Positions 51,432 to 60,657 of a stretch of 63,524 nucleotides of DNA are shown in pieces. The position numbers and the translations under genes were made by a program. Every line of letters begins with the position of its first letter. The stretch's first letter is position 1. The notes beneath the pieces were generated by a model. The model did not search any database, was not told the origin of the DNA, and was given only the letters and a program-made list of their open reading frames with translations. Origin of the DNA: Rhodospirillales bacterium 70-18 (GTDB taxonomy: Bacteria > Pseudomonadota > Alphaproteobacteria > Acetobacterales > Acetobacteraceae); contig MKWE01000024.1 of the NCBI GenBank assembly GCA_001899585.1, positions 13,882 through 77,405 of the forward strand, read 5' to 3'.

Positions 51432-52370
51432 TTACGCGCCGCCGTCGAACTGCATGGTGGGAATGCCGAGCTTGCGGGCCTTGTCCGCGAGGTTCCCTTG
51501 AATGCCGCCACCGCCGAAGACGAGGACGCCGACCGGCAGGACTTCGAGCATCGTGTCGTTGCGCTTGTACGGGGCCTGTTTCGCCGGGTACTTCTTGAAG
51601 TCAGGCTCGAAGGCGATCTGCGGCACCTTGCGGCTGTTTGCCCATCGGGCGGCGATGCGCTCTGCACCCGTCTTCGCGCCGCCGTGAATGAGCACCATGT
51701 CAGCGTGCTTCGCCCGGACCTGATCGAGCTTCGCCCAGATCAGGTTATGGTCGTTGAAGTCGGTTCCGCCGGAGACGGCAACCTTCGGACCGGCTGGCAA
51801 GAGCACCTCGTTCTCAGCCCTGCGTTTCGCGGCAAGGAAGTCGCGGCTGTCGATCATCGCGGCGGTCAGATTGCGATGGCTGATCATCGAGCCGGTGCGG
51901 GGCCGCCAGGCGCTGCCGGTGTGGTGCTCGAAGGCTTCGACGGCGACGTCGCGGAAGAGCTCCATGCTGTTACGCCGTTCGATCATGGTCTGCCCCTCGG
52001 CCGTGAGGCGTTCGAGTTCGACCGACTTCACCTCGCTGCCGTCCTGCTCACGCTGGAGGCGGCGCTGCGCCTGCTCGTTGTCGTCGAGATCGCGTTCGAC
52101 CCGGCTTGCGGCGCGATGGAAGAGATTGACGGTCCCCCAGAGCAACTCGTCGAGGTCGGGTTCGAGGCGCGTGTCGCCGAGCGTCGCGACGAGGGCGTCG
52201 AAGATATCTGCGACGGCTGCGGCGACGGCGTTGCCCTCCGGAAGCGGCCTCGGATCGGGTTCGTCCTGAAACGGGCGCCAGCCGTAGAGCTGGAGTTCGG
52301 TGAGGACATGATCGGTGGGGGAAGAGGTGTGGCCCGGCTCGAAGCCTGCGGCATCGTCTTCGTTCATCAT
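51432..52370 (-). CDS. DUF2493 (SLOG-like) protein
   Basis: A 312-residue protein. The C-terminal 120 residues are a DUF2493/YspA-type Rossmann-like domain (KVAVSGGTDFNDHNLIWAKL, LIHGGAKTGAERIAARWA, PVGVLVFGGGGIQGNLADKA). The N-terminal half is helical with a coiled-coil-like Glu/Arg stretch. SLOG-fold domains bind nucleotides or nucleotide-derived ligands; function in the ICE is unknown. Two adjacent ATGs (52370, 52367) are possible starts. Confidence 0.82.
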   Translation of the reverse strand: MMNEDDAAGFEPGHTSSPTDHVLTELQLYGWRPFQDEPDPRPLPEGNAVAAAVADIFDALVATLGDTRLEPDLDELLWGTVNLFHRAASRVERDLDDNEQAQRRLQREQDGSEVKSVELERLTAEGQTMIERRNSMELFRDVAVEAFEHHTGSAWRPRTGSMISHRNLTAAMIDSRDFLAAKRRAENEVLLPAGPKVAVSGGTDFNDHNLIWAKLDQVRAKHADMVLIHGGAKTGAERIAARWANSRKVPQIAFEPDFKKYPAKQAPYKRNDTMLEVLPVGVLVFGGGGIQGNLADKARKLGIPTMQFDGGA

Positions 52371-52701
52371 CGTGAGCGTCCTTCGTCTGGAGACCGCGCC
52401 CATCGCGGCCTTCGCAGGCGTCGGAAGCCCACGGGCGGGACGGCTTGGCAGCCCTCGCCTGTCGCGAGGGCCTTGATGGCCAAGCCCGGCTATTTTGTTT
52501 CGCGCTGCAAAGGCAGGGCTCGCCCCGCCGGCGGAAAATAGCCGGGCGCCGCGCCATTGCCCGGACGGCCCGTTTGTGGGCCGATCGCCCTCTCAGAAGG
52601 CCGTGGGCGCCGCTCTCTCCGACTTCAAAGGATGATCACGATGATGAATGGAGACGGCAGGTGAAGACGCCTGGACCGCGCCTCTTCCCCCGCCGATCTC
52701 T
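52371..52701. other. Gene-free stretch with two strong stem-loops
   Basis: Between the toprim stop and DUF2493 start lie GCCCTCGC-N5-GCGAGGGC (52451-52471), and GCCCGGCTATTTT (52484-52496) with its exact complement AAAATAGCCGGGC (52535-52547). A GC-rich inner region separates the two long arms. Either a structured leader for DUF2493, a terminator for toprim, or a small RNA. No protein-coding gene is supported. Confidence 0.5.
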
Positions 52702-53745
52702 TCACCCTTCCACGAAACGGTGGACGTCATCGGGATGAAGCTGCTCCATCAGGGTCGCCCGGAGGGCGTCGACGCCGCGCCAGCGCAGATCTTCGTTGAA
52801 GTCTTCGCGCATCGGTGACACCGAAATCGCCTCGATCCCGACGCCCTTTGCTCTGGCGACCAGGCTGTCTCTTGCGCCGTCCCCGGCCGGGTCGCGATCC
52901 CGGAGGACATAGAGCCTGCGCAGCGTCGCCGGGAACAGGATGGCAGCGAGGTGAGCCGCTGAGAGCGCGGCCATCATCGGCATGTGGGGCAGAACCTGAC
53001 GGGGCGACAGCACGGTCTCGATGCCTTCGCCGGCCGCGAGCACCTCACCGGCAACGCCGAAGCGGACCCCGTTCCCGAGAAGGTCGCCCATCGCCCGCCG
53101 GGGTGACTCGACCGGCGCCTTGCCCGAACCGTCCGGGGCGAGCCAGGTGCGGTGTGCGCCGGTCTGGTTGCCGTGAAGATCGGTGACGGACGCGACGATC
53201 GCCGGCCAGATCTCGGTGGGCGAATGCTCATCGGGCTTGTAGTAGCACCGCGGATGGTAGCGCAACGCGGTGGTTCCCACGAGGGAGGTAATCGCCCGCC
53301 CGTTGAGGTAGATTTCCGCGAGTGTGCCGCCGATCGGCTGCGACATGGCGAAAAGTCGCCGCGACGCTTCGGGCGAACCGACAGCGACGTTCGACGTCCT
53401 GCCAGTTGGCGTCCTCGTCATCGCCGGTTGGGGATGCGGGAGAGCGAGGAAGCGGCGTGCTTCCTCGGCCACGTCCTTGAAGTCGATGAGGCCAAGCGTT
53501 TCGCGGATGACGTCGAGCAGATCGCCATGTTCCCCGGTTGCGGAATCCGTCCATTTTCCGGCAGCGCCCTTACCGGATTCAGGGCCGGTCAGCCGCACGA
53601 ACATCGAGCGGCCGGGGTTGTTCTGAACGTCCCCAACGATCCAGTATCGTCCGGCGCGGTGGCCTGATTTCAGGTAATGGCGGCAAACCGCCTCGGCATG
53701 ATGGCCGAGACGGCTTGCCAGTTCGGAGGCATCGTGACGGGGCAT
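52702..53745 (-). CDS. DUF7146/Toprim-domain protein
   Basis: A 347-residue protein resembling plasmid/phage primase-like toprim proteins. The N-terminal region (DASELASRLGHHAEAVCRHYL, GDLLDVIRETLG) is zinc-finger-free DUF7146 type. A C-terminal toprim fold has AGEGIETVLSPRQVLP (catalytic Glu) and LYVLRDRDPAGDGA (acidic pair). It probably primes or processes element DNA. It overlaps the following large gene (ATGA). Confidence 0.85.
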   Translation of the reverse strand: MPRHDASELASRLGHHAEAVCRHYLKSGHRAGRYWIVGDVQNNPGRSMFVRLTGPESGKGAAGKWTDSATGEHGDLLDVIRETLGLIDFKDVAEEARRFLALPHPQPAMTRTPTGRTSNVAVGSPEASRRLFAMSQPIGGTLAEIYLNGRAITSLVGTTALRYHPRCYYKPDEHSPTEIWPAIVASVTDLHGNQTGAHRTWLAPDGSGKAPVESPRRAMGDLLGNGVRFGVAGEVLAAGEGIETVLSPRQVLPHMPMMAALSAAHLAAILFPATLRRLYVLRDRDPAGDGARDSLVARAKGVGIEAISVSPMREDFNEDLRWRGVDALRATLMEQLHPDDVHRFVEG

Positions 53746-56700
53746 CACGCGGCCTCCTTCTCGCCGATGCGCTCGACCGGCCAGCGGTCGAGCAGCTTGC
53801 CGAGAACCGCCGGGCCATTGGCATCGACCGGCACGAACATGCGCAGCTTCCACGAGATGATCTCGTGAAACAGACCGTAGGCTGTGAGGCGCTCGCGCAT
53901 CGTGTCGTCGAAGCCCGATAGCTCGATCCGGTTCGCGCCCATGACGCGGACGCGGCGAAGCTGAAGACCTTCGGCCAGATCGAGGATAGTGCGGCCGTCC
54001 ATCAGGGCGGTGAAGGCATCGTCCGGCGTGATCGCGGCTGCGCCGGTCGCGGTCGCATTCGCGGCCCACGCCGGCGAGACCTTGCGGCCGATGATGCGCT
54101 CACCTTCACCGGTCTGGAGCCGATAGACGCGCGTAGACTCGTTCGGCAGCCGCTTCCAGATGGGCAGAAGCAAGCCCGTGACCATGTGAAGCGTCGCATC
54201 GGCGAATTCCGGCACCTCGGCAATCTCGGCGTTCCAGGCCGACGCGAAGGTCTCCCGGTCTGCTTCGACCCAATGGGTCTCCCCCATCATCCTCACCGGG
54301 ATATTGTGCGCCTCCGTCGGCCGGATCAGCCGGACGCGGCGCTCGATCTCGCCATCGTCGAGCATGATGCTGGTAGCCGGGATCTGAACGGCAGCGCGCC
54401 CCGACCGCTCATTGACGAGCAGCTTGGCGCGCGGATCGTTGAGTTCGGCCAGAGCGGCGTCAAGCGTCACAGGACGGTTGCGCCTGCGCTCGTTGATCGT
54501 CAGCAGACTGGTTTCCGCACCGGTGCGCGGATGGGTGTAGATCGTCTGGCGATCGACGACGACGAAGCTTTCGGCGCGCAGCGTCTCCAGCCCGGCGTCA
54601 TAGGTGCCCGACACGATCGCGCCCTCGATGCGGGCGGTCAGGAGCTGTTCGAAGGCCGAGAAGAGGATGCCCTGAAGCTCGATGGTGAGCGCGAGCAGCC
54701 GGTTGAGGAACGTCGTGATCGGCGGCAGCTCGTCCTTGATGCCGTTCGAGTCCATCAGCTTCAGGCCGGTGGCGGACTCGAAACGGTCGAGCGAGCAACC
54801 CTCGACCTTGCCGCGCACCAGCAGCATATAGAGCTGGCGGAGGGCGTCGCGGGCGTAGTGGCTCTCCAGATTGTCCTCGGGGCGGAACAGCCCTTGGCCG
54901 CCCGTCTGGCGCTGGCCGCGCGTGATCGCGCCCAGCGTGTCGAGACGTCGGGCAATGGTGCTGAGAAAGCGTTTCTCAGCCTTCACATTGGTCGAGATCG
55001 GCCGGAAGAGCGGCGGCTGCGCCTGATTGGTGCGGTGCGTCCGGCCGAGGCCCTGAATGGCGGTGTCGGCTTTCCAGCCCGCCTCGAGCAGGTAGTGGAC
55101 GCGCAGGCGCGTGTTCTTCGCCGACTTCTCCGCATGGTAGCTGCGGCCGGTACCGCCGGCGTCCGAGAAGACGAGCACGCGCTTCTGGTCGTCCATGAAG
55201 GCTTGCGTCTCGGAAAGATTGGCGGCGCCAGCGCGCGTCTCGACCACAAGCCGGTCGATGGTGACGCTGCCGCCGTGTTTGCGCACGATGCGGCGCGACC
55301 GGCCCGTCACCTCGGCAACCATGTCCGTCCCGAAATGCTGGACGAGCTGGTCGAGCGCGCCGGGGACCGGCGGCAGGCTGGCGAGCTTGGCGATCAGCCC
55401 ATCGCGGCGCGCGACCGCCTCGCGGCTTTCGACCGGCTGGCCGTCGCGATAGACCGGACGCGACGACAGGTTGCCCTCCGAATCCGTGAACGGCTCGTAG
55501 AGCTGCACCGGGAAGGAATGGGCAAGGTAGTCGAGGACGTACTCGCGCGGCGTGATATCCACGCGGACGTCGTTCCACTCCTCCGTCGGCAGTTCCGCCA
55601 GCCGCCGTTCCATCAGCGCCTCGCCGGTCGAGACGATCTGGATGACAGCCGAATGACCCGCCTCCAGATCGGCGGCGATAGTACGAAGCAGGGTTGGCGT
55701 CTTCATTGAGGTCAACAGATGACCGAAGAAGCGCTGCTTGGCGCCCTCGAAGGCCGAGCGGGCAGCGGATTTCGCCTGCTTGTTGAGCGTGCCCGAACCG
55801 CCTTCGCCGCCGCCAGTGATATTGGCGGCCTGCATCGCGGCATCCAGATTGTTATGGATGATCGCGAAGGCGCCGGCATAGGCATCATAGATGCGGACCT
55901 GCTCGGGGGTCAGTTCGTGCTCGATGAGTTCGTATTCGACGCCGGCAAAGGAAAGCGAGCGGGCGGTGTAGAGGCCGAGCGCGCGCAGGTCGCGGGCGAG
56001 CACCTCCATCGCCGCCACGCCGCCGGCCTCGATCGCCTCGACGAACTCGGCGCGCGTCGCGAACGGGAAATCCTCGCCGCCCCACAGGCCGAGCCGCTGC
56101 GCATAGGCGAGATTGTGGACGGTGGTCGCGCCGGTGGCGGAAACATAGACGACGCGGGCATTGGGGAGCGCGTGCTGGAGGCGCAGGCCGGCACGGCCTT
56201 GCTGCGATGCGGCGACGTCACCGCGTTCTCCTTTGCCGCCAGCGGCGTTCTGCATGGCATGTGCCTCGTCGAAAATCACCACTCCATCGAAGTCGGAGCC
56301 CAACCATTCGACGATTTGCTTGACCCTGGAAACCCTCTCTCCGCGGACGTCGGAGCGCAGCGTGGCATAGGTTAAAAATAGGATGCCCTCGCTCAGCGTG
56401 ATCGGCTTGCCCTGCGGAAATCGCGACAGAGGTGTGACCAGTAGGCGCTCCATGCCGAGCGCACCCCAGTCGCGCTGTGCGTCCTCGATCAGCTTGTCCG
56501 ACTTGGAGACCCAGACAGCCTTGCGCCTTCCCTGAAGCCAGTTGTCAAGAATGATCGCGGCGGACTCCCGGCCCTTGCCGACGCCGGTGCCGTCGCCGAT
56601 CATGAAGCCCTGGCGCAGCCGGACGGCGCCCTTGGCGTCGTCAGATACAGCGGTCAGCTTGTCGAGGGTGTCGTCCACCGTCCACGCGCCGGCGAGGAAA

Positions 56701-58094
56701 TCCGAGTGCGCCTCGCCGGCATAGATCACCGTTTCAAGCTGCGCATCGGACAGGAGATCGAGGACGTTCGCTGGTAGCGTCGGGCGATAGCTCGGCTTCG
56801 GCGGGGCGACGCTCGCCATGGCCGCCGACTGCACAAGCTGGGTCGGATGGGCCCGCGCCCCGGAAATCCGGATCGTCTGGAGCCCGTATTCCTCATAGAT
56901 CGCATCTGAAAGGCGACCGGCTTCCGCCGGCTTCCAGTCGACGGTTTCATAGACGAGCGGAACGCCCTCCGGCTCGGTATGTGCTACGACGGGCGCAGCC
57001 CTGGCCGCCCGGTTCACATAGGCACGGACGGTGCGAGGCGCGACCACAGGGACCGAGACCGCCGGATCGATCGGCAGGCGCGGCGGGAGATGCTCGGCGA
57101 GCCATCCGAGCAGCGTGGTCACATCCGGCGCGACGCCGGGCGCGGCCGGGAACACGGTTGGGTCTTCGGCCGGCAGCTTGTCGATGATGGTCAGCCGGGT
57201 CGGAAAGGTCGTGCCGTGCTTGGCATAGACCGAGCCGTCGATCGCGGCAGAGAAGACAACGCGACCGCGTTCCTGCAGCCGACCATAGGCTGCGGACCAT
57301 GCCGGCGCGTCGGGCGCGAAGTTCGCGCCGGTGATGGTAACGAGACGGCCGCCCGGCGCGAGGCGCGCAAGCGCCGAGGCGACATGGCGGAAGGCGGCGT
57401 CGGCCATCCGGCCCTCGACATTCGCCATGACGGAGAACGGTGGGTTCATCAGCACGACGGATGGCAGAATGCCGGTGTCGAGATGATCGTCGATCTGCGC
57501 CGCGTCGAAGCGGGAGACCGACAGGGCCGGAAAGAGAAGAGAGAGGAGACCGGCGCGGGTCTCGGCGAGTTCGTTGAGAACGAGCGAGCCTCCTGCGATC
57601 TCGGCCAGGATGGCGAGAAGCCCGGTCCCGGCCGACGGCTCCAGCACGCGGTCGGCGGGCGTGATCGCTGCCGCCGTCACGGCTGCGAAGCCGAGCGGGA
57701 TCGGAGTGGAGAATTGCTGGTAGGACTGAGCTTCCTCCGAGCGGCGCGTGTGCGTAGGTAGAAGACCCGCGATCTTGGCGAGCTGCGGCAGGACTGCTGC
57801 AGGAGAAGCGGATTTACGGAAAAGCGCCTTGCCGTATTTGCGCAGGAAAAGAACGGTCGCCGCCTCACAGGCGTCATAGGCCGTTTTCCAGTTCCAGGCG
57901 CCGGTCGCGTCGGCGGCACCGAAGGCAGCCTCCATCGCGCCGCGCAGCATGGCGGCATCGATGCGCTGGCCGCGTTCGAGGTGAGGCACGATGAGCTGCG
58001 CCGCGACGAAAACGGCGGCAGGGATGTCGGTGTCAGGAGCAAGCGAAAGCGGCGCGGTGGCGGATACCGCCGCTGATGCGGAGATCATGTTCAT
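53745..58094 (-). CDS. Strawberry-notch-type methyltransferase/helicase fusion
   Basis: A 1449-residue protein. Residues 130-260 form an N6-methyltransferase-like domain (EPSAGTG 152-158, NPPF 217-220). From about 440 to 1000 is an SNF2-like helicase of the strawberry-notch family (Walker A DGTGVGKG 501-508, DEAH 609-612, then the C-terminal helicase motifs near VFSDAGGTGRSYHAEKSAKN). The tail is unassigned. Methyltransferase-helicase fusions such as phage P1 DarB protect incoming DNA from restriction; a similar anti-restriction role in the recipient is inference. The start at 58094 was chosen within a longer open frame. Confidence 0.88.
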   Translation of the reverse strand: MNMISASAAVSATAPLSLAPDTDIPAAVFVAAQLIVPHLERGQRIDAAMLRGAMEAAFGAADATGAWNWKTAYDACEAATVLFLRKYGKALFRKSASPAAVLPQLAKIAGLLPTHTRRSEEAQSYQQFSTPIPLGFAAVTAAAITPADRVLEPSAGTGLLAILAEIAGGSLVLNELAETRAGLLSLLFPALSVSRFDAAQIDDHLDTGILPSVVLMNPPFSVMANVEGRMADAAFRHVASALARLAPGGRLVTITGANFAPDAPAWSAAYGRLQERGRVVFSAAIDGSVYAKHGTTFPTRLTIIDKLPAEDPTVFPAAPGVAPDVTTLLGWLAEHLPPRLPIDPAVSVPVVAPRTVRAYVNRAARAAPVVAHTEPEGVPLVYETVDWKPAEAGRLSDAIYEEYGLQTIRISGARAHPTQLVQSAAMASVAPPKPSYRPTLPANVLDLLSDAQLETVIYAGEAHSDFLAGAWTVDDTLDKLTAVSDDAKGAVRLRQGFMIGDGTGVGKGRESAAIILDNWLQGRRKAVWVSKSDKLIEDAQRDWGALGMERLLVTPLSRFPQGKPITLSEGILFLTYATLRSDVRGERVSRVKQIVEWLGSDFDGVVIFDEAHAMQNAAGGKGERGDVAASQQGRAGLRLQHALPNARVVYVSATGATTVHNLAYAQRLGLWGGEDFPFATRAEFVEAIEAGGVAAMEVLARDLRALGLYTARSLSFAGVEYELIEHELTPEQVRIYDAYAGAFAIIHNNLDAAMQAANITGGGEGGSGTLNKQAKSAARSAFEGAKQRFFGHLLTSMKTPTLLRTIAADLEAGHSAVIQIVSTGEALMERRLAELPTEEWNDVRVDITPREYVLDYLAHSFPVQLYEPFTDSEGNLSSRPVYRDGQPVESREAVARRDGLIAKLASLPPVPGALDQLVQHFGTDMVAEVTGRSRRIVRKHGGSVTIDRLVVETRAGAANLSETQAFMDDQKRVLVFSDAGGTGRSYHAEKSAKNTRLRVHYLLEAGWKADTAIQGLGRTHRTNQAQPPLFRPISTNVKAEKRFLSTIARRLDTLGAITRGQRQTGGQGLFRPEDNLESHYARDALRQLYMLLVRGKVEGCSLDRFESATGLKLMDSNGIKDELPPITTFLNRLLALTIELQGILFSAFEQLLTARIEGAIVSGTYDAGLETLRAESFVVVDRQTIYTHPRTGAETSLLTINERRRNRPVTLDAALAELNDPRAKLLVNERSGRAAVQIPATSIMLDDGEIERRVRLIRPTEAHNIPVRMMGETHWVEADRETFASAWNAEIAEVPEFADATLHMVTGLLLPIWKRLPNESTRVYRLQTGEGERIIGRKVSPAWAANATATGAAAITPDDAFTALMDGRTILDLAEGLQLRRVRVMGANRIELSGFDDTMRERLTAYGLFHEIISWKLRMFVPVDANGPAVLGKLLDRWPVERIGEKEAA

Positions 58095-58125
58095 GGGAGA
58101 AGCCTCGGGAGAGCAGGACAGAATC

Positions 58126-58192
58126 GAGCCCGCGCAGCGCGCTCTCTCGATCCGCACGGGCTCAAACCCGTTCCGGCCTCGCTCTCACTCTC
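58126..58192 (-). promoter_or_regulatory. Structured leader and promoter-proximal motif of the strawberry-notch gene
   Basis: CGGGCTC (58157-58163) pairs with GAGCCCG (58126-58132) around a GAGAGAG-containing loop, and CTCTCACTCTC lies at 58182-58192. The same CTCTCACTCTC occurs upstream of parB at 63371-63381, where a similar leader is found. Confidence 0.4.
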
Positions 58193-58299
58193 ATGCCATC
58201 CGCCAATCGCCGAAAGCCGCCGATCGCGGCCGTTGGAGAGACGTGAGCGCTAGCGTGGCCGGCCCTGCTCGCTGAGCGGACCGTCGGAGACATGACAAA

Positions 58300-58325
58300 A
58301 GCGCCCCGCCTGTGGACGGGGCGCT
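58300..58325 (-). terminator. Rho-independent terminator
   Basis: Stem GCGCCCCG (58301-58308) with CGGGGCGC (58317-58324), followed on the minus strand by TTTTGTC. It ends the 59388-58335 gene pair and separates it from the strawberry-notch gene leader. Confidence 0.8.
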
Positions 58326-58334
58326 CAAATGGCG

Positions 58335-58979
58335 TCAGCCAAACCTGCGACCTGTTTCGGTAAAGGTGTATTCGTTGGCGATGATCGTTTCATCGACCGC
58401 CTCGTCCGAGGACAGGTATTCGTATTCGCGCTCCAACTGGCGATAGAGCCAGCGGGCCAGATCGCGCAGCGCCTCGATGACGATCACCTCTGCGTCGGTG
58501 GTCATGTCCTGATAGGTGGGGCTGTTACGCTCGACCGAAATCGACATGCAATACTCGTGGTAGTCATGCCCACGATGGCTGGCCTCGGCGTGAAGCTGGT
58601 AGAAGTTGCGGCGCTGGATAGCCAGCAACGCATCGGCGATCTCATGTAGCTTCTTGTCCCGCGGCGCATAGGATCTGATCTCCGTCGAGGCATTCTTCCG
58701 GTAGGAATAATAGCATTCGAACGATGCGCCATCGCCCTGAGACCAGAACCCCGTAAAGGCGATACGAGGTTCCTGACGTGTGCCGCCGCCCATGAGCGGA
58801 ACGGTGCGGGTCTTGAAACGGATTCCGAGGATTTCCGCGATCTGCTGGAAATCCTCATAGACGGAATCGTACCAGTCGTAGTCGAAGCCGCCTTCACGAT
58901 ACCAGGCGCGGGCCCTGGCCTTCGCGGCATCGGAAAGCTCGTCGAGCCGATAGACCGTGGTTTCCATGATCTCAGGCAT
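58335..58979 (-). CDS. Conserved plasmid-type protein, unknown function
   Basis: A 214-residue soluble protein (VYRLDELSDAAKARARAWYREGG at the N terminus; FTGFWSQGDGASFEC; ALRDLARWLYRQLEREYEYL). Members of this family recur in conjugative plasmids and ICEs and are sometimes labelled antitoxin, without evidence seen here. GGAGGTG precedes the ATG at 58979. It overlaps the upstream gene by 8 bp; no toxin-like partner is visible. Confidence 0.7.
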   Translation of the reverse strand: MPEIMETTVYRLDELSDAAKARARAWYREGGFDYDWYDSVYEDFQQIAEILGIRFKTRTVPLMGGGTRQEPRIAFTGFWSQGDGASFECYYSYRKNASTEIRSYAPRDKKLHEIADALLAIQRRNFYQLHAEASHRGHDYHEYCMSISVERNSPTYQDMTTDAEVIVIEALRDLARWLYRQLEREYEYLSSDEAVDETIIANEYTFTETGRRFG

Positions 58980-59388
58980 CCGGATCACCTCCATCCAGCA
59001 CTTCGGCAAGCCAGCCGTCGGTGTAGGTCCAGGCCACGGTTTCCCCTGTAGCGAGATCGAGCACATGAGCGCCGCCGCCGAAGCCGTCGACGCGCGGCTT
59101 CGAGCAGGCGTTGGCATACTGAAACCCCCAGCGGCCGGTCAGTCCGAATTCGGCGGCGCAACGCTTCACAAACTGAATGAGACGCTCCGGGTCGCCCGTG
59201 ACGTCATCGCGCATCCAGAGTTTGGTTCCGCCATGCTCGGGCTGGATCGACAGGAGGAAACTGTCGGACGGCGGCTCTTCCGAAGCGTTTTCCTCGGAAA
59301 GTTGATTGTAGAGATCGAGGGCGCGAGCGGCGTTGTCGGGCGTCCCCACATCGAGCAGGCAGGAAAAATGGGTGAAGTAGTCGGCCAT
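58972..59388 (-). CDS. Conserved hypothetical protein
   Basis: A 138-residue acidic protein starting MADYFTHFSCLLDVGTPDNA, with ARALDLYNQLSEENA and a beta-rich C terminus (GAHVLDLATGETVAWTYTDG). No recognised domain. It is co-transcribed with the 58335 gene (8-bp overlap). The ATG at 59388 lies just after a terminator, so this pair probably has its own promoter or depends on read-through. Confidence 0.65.
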   Translation of the reverse strand: MADYFTHFSCLLDVGTPDNAARALDLYNQLSEENASEEPPSDSFLLSIQPEHGGTKLWMRDDVTGDPERLIQFVKRCAAEFGLTGRWGFQYANACSKPRVDGFGGGAHVLDLATGETVAWTYTDGWLAEVLDGGDPDA

Positions 59389-59409
59389 GTCAGGCTCCTG
59401 AAACGACAA

Positions 59410-59430
59410 AGCCCGGCGCGAAGCCGGGCT
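59410..59430 (-). terminator. Hairpin terminator between two maintenance genes
   Basis: AGCCCGGC (59410-59417) and GCCGGGCT (59423-59430), loop GCGAA, followed on the minus strand by TTTGTCGTTT. It lies 21 bp past the stop of the 59452 gene. Confidence 0.75.
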
Positions 59431-59451
59431 GATTGAAGGAAGGGAATGGAA

Positions 59452-60009
59452 TCAGGCCGCCTGCGGTAGCCTGAGCAGCTCGGCGGCGGTCTCGCGCCAG
59501 AGCGGATCGACCAGCCGCGCTTCCAGCAACGCCGCTCCGAATCGCAGGACGCGGGTCGACACATGATCGCCCCGGCCGGAGGCGGCGAAGGCCAAGCCGC
59601 GCTTTCGGCTGGCTTCGATAACGATGCGGCGGGCCTCGCCGTCGCTGGCGACCGGCTGCCGCCAGAGAATGATCCCGGCTCGGATTTCGCCGCCGAGAAC
59701 CAGGCCGAGCGCGCTGTCCTGAATGACGATCAGGCGCGGCTCGAAGCGCAACCCGGTGTCGTCGCCGGGGCCGAGATCGCCGCGCGAAACGCGGAGCGCG
59801 GCAAGAGCGACGGCGTCTTCCGGCGAAGCAGCCTCGCCAAGCGAGACGCTGCGGTCGCGATAATCCGCATAGGTGGCTCCGGCATAGCTGACGGTGCCGA
59901 GGCAGGAGATGCGCAGCGGCAGCTTCTGCGCCCGCCGAAATCCGGGCAGCACCCGGTCGGCGAGAACCTGCCCGATCGGGGCGAAGGTGGATTGGCTGGT
60001 ATGGGTCAT
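59452..60009 (-). CDS. Conserved hypothetical protein
   Basis: A 185-residue protein (FAPIGQVLADRVLPGFRRAQKL; RGDHVSTRVLRFGAALLEARLVDPLWRE). No recognised domain; alternating helices and strands. It is preceded by a leader almost identical in plan to that of parB, suggesting common regulation. Confidence 0.65.
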   Translation of the reverse strand: MTHTSQSTFAPIGQVLADRVLPGFRRAQKLPLRISCLGTVSYAGATYADYRDRSVSLGEAASPEDAVALAALRVSRGDLGPGDDTGLRFEPRLIVIQDSALGLVLGGEIRAGIILWRQPVASDGEARRIVIEASRKRGLAFAASGRGDHVSTRVLRFGAALLEARLVDPLWRETAAELLRLPQAA

Positions 60010-60019
60010 CGGGATCGCT

Positions 60020-60067
60020 CCGCGACGGGCGCCGAGAGCCTCTCTCCCAGCATCCAACCCGTCACGG
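60020..60067 (-). promoter_or_regulatory. Stem-loop leader of the 60009 gene
   Basis: Outer arms CCGCGACGGG (60020-60029) and CCCGTCACGG (60058-60067), nine of ten positions complementary, enclose an inner GAGAG/CTCTC hairpin. Sequence and layout match the parB leader at 63309-63355. Confidence 0.6.
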
Positions 60068-60210
60068 CCAAAGGCCCGACCTCTTCCTCTCATCTGCCGA
60101 AGGCGTCCGCCTCGGCGATGTTGCCGGCGACGGACCAACCCATCGCAAGGCGGAAGGCCCGGACGCCTCCTGAGCGTTCCGGGCCGTCGGGAACGAGGCG
60201 CTTGCGCGCC

Positions 60211-60375
60211 TCAGCTCCATGGGTCGAGTTCCAGTTTCACCATCTCGTCGTCGCCATCGAATTCGTCGGCGGGCATGGCGCCATGGGTTCCGTCTCCGGC
60301 CTGGAACACGACGATCGAGACCATCAGCGTGGTGGCGAGGCTGGCGGCGAAGGCGGTGGCATCTGCGTAGGACAT
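60211..60375 (-). CDS. Small hypothetical protein (54 aa)
   Basis: A 54-residue product: hydrophobic N-terminal half (ATAFAASLATTLMVSIVVF) then an acidic tail (DEFDGDDEMVKLELDPWS). It could be a single-pass membrane peptide. A strong hairpin lies 25-43 bp upstream. A diverged, inverted copy of part of it lies at 60660-60735, which supports it as a real unit. Confidence 0.55.
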   Translation of the reverse strand: MSYADATAFAASLATTLMVSIVVFQAGDGTHGAMPADEFDGDDEMVKLELDPWS

Positions 60376-60386
60376 GGGTTCCGGCT

Positions 60387-60426
60387 CCTGTCTTGGGAGG
60401 CGGGGGACCATCCCCCGCGCGACAGG
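60387..60426 (-). promoter_or_regulatory. Stem-loop leader of the 54-aa gene
   Basis: Outer arms CCTGTC (60387-60392) and GACAGG (60421-60426) enclose GCGGGGGA-CCA-TCCCCCGC (60400-60418). The ssb leader has the same inner hairpin form with the same CCA loop. Confidence 0.55.
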
Positions 60427-60657
60427 CGCCCGAAGTGTCTGAACGGGTCTGCAATCACCCTCGCGCGTTCGGCTCGTCCGAATCCGCGAGGGCGGCACGC
60501 TCGCGTAAGCCGACCCCTCGTGGGTTGATTGACAAGGAAACGGCTCAGACCAAGGTCAGCGAATGGAAGCGGGGGTGGTGTTCTGCCTCTGACAGGATGC
60601 CGAAATCCCGTCGCAGGTGCCGTGCCCCGCCAGCCTTTCCCCCATGCCCGTCTCACC

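Noticed and set aside
58335-58979. Antitoxin label for the 214-residue protein
   Set aside because: No toxin-like partner gene or known antitoxin fold is visible; kept as unknown function.
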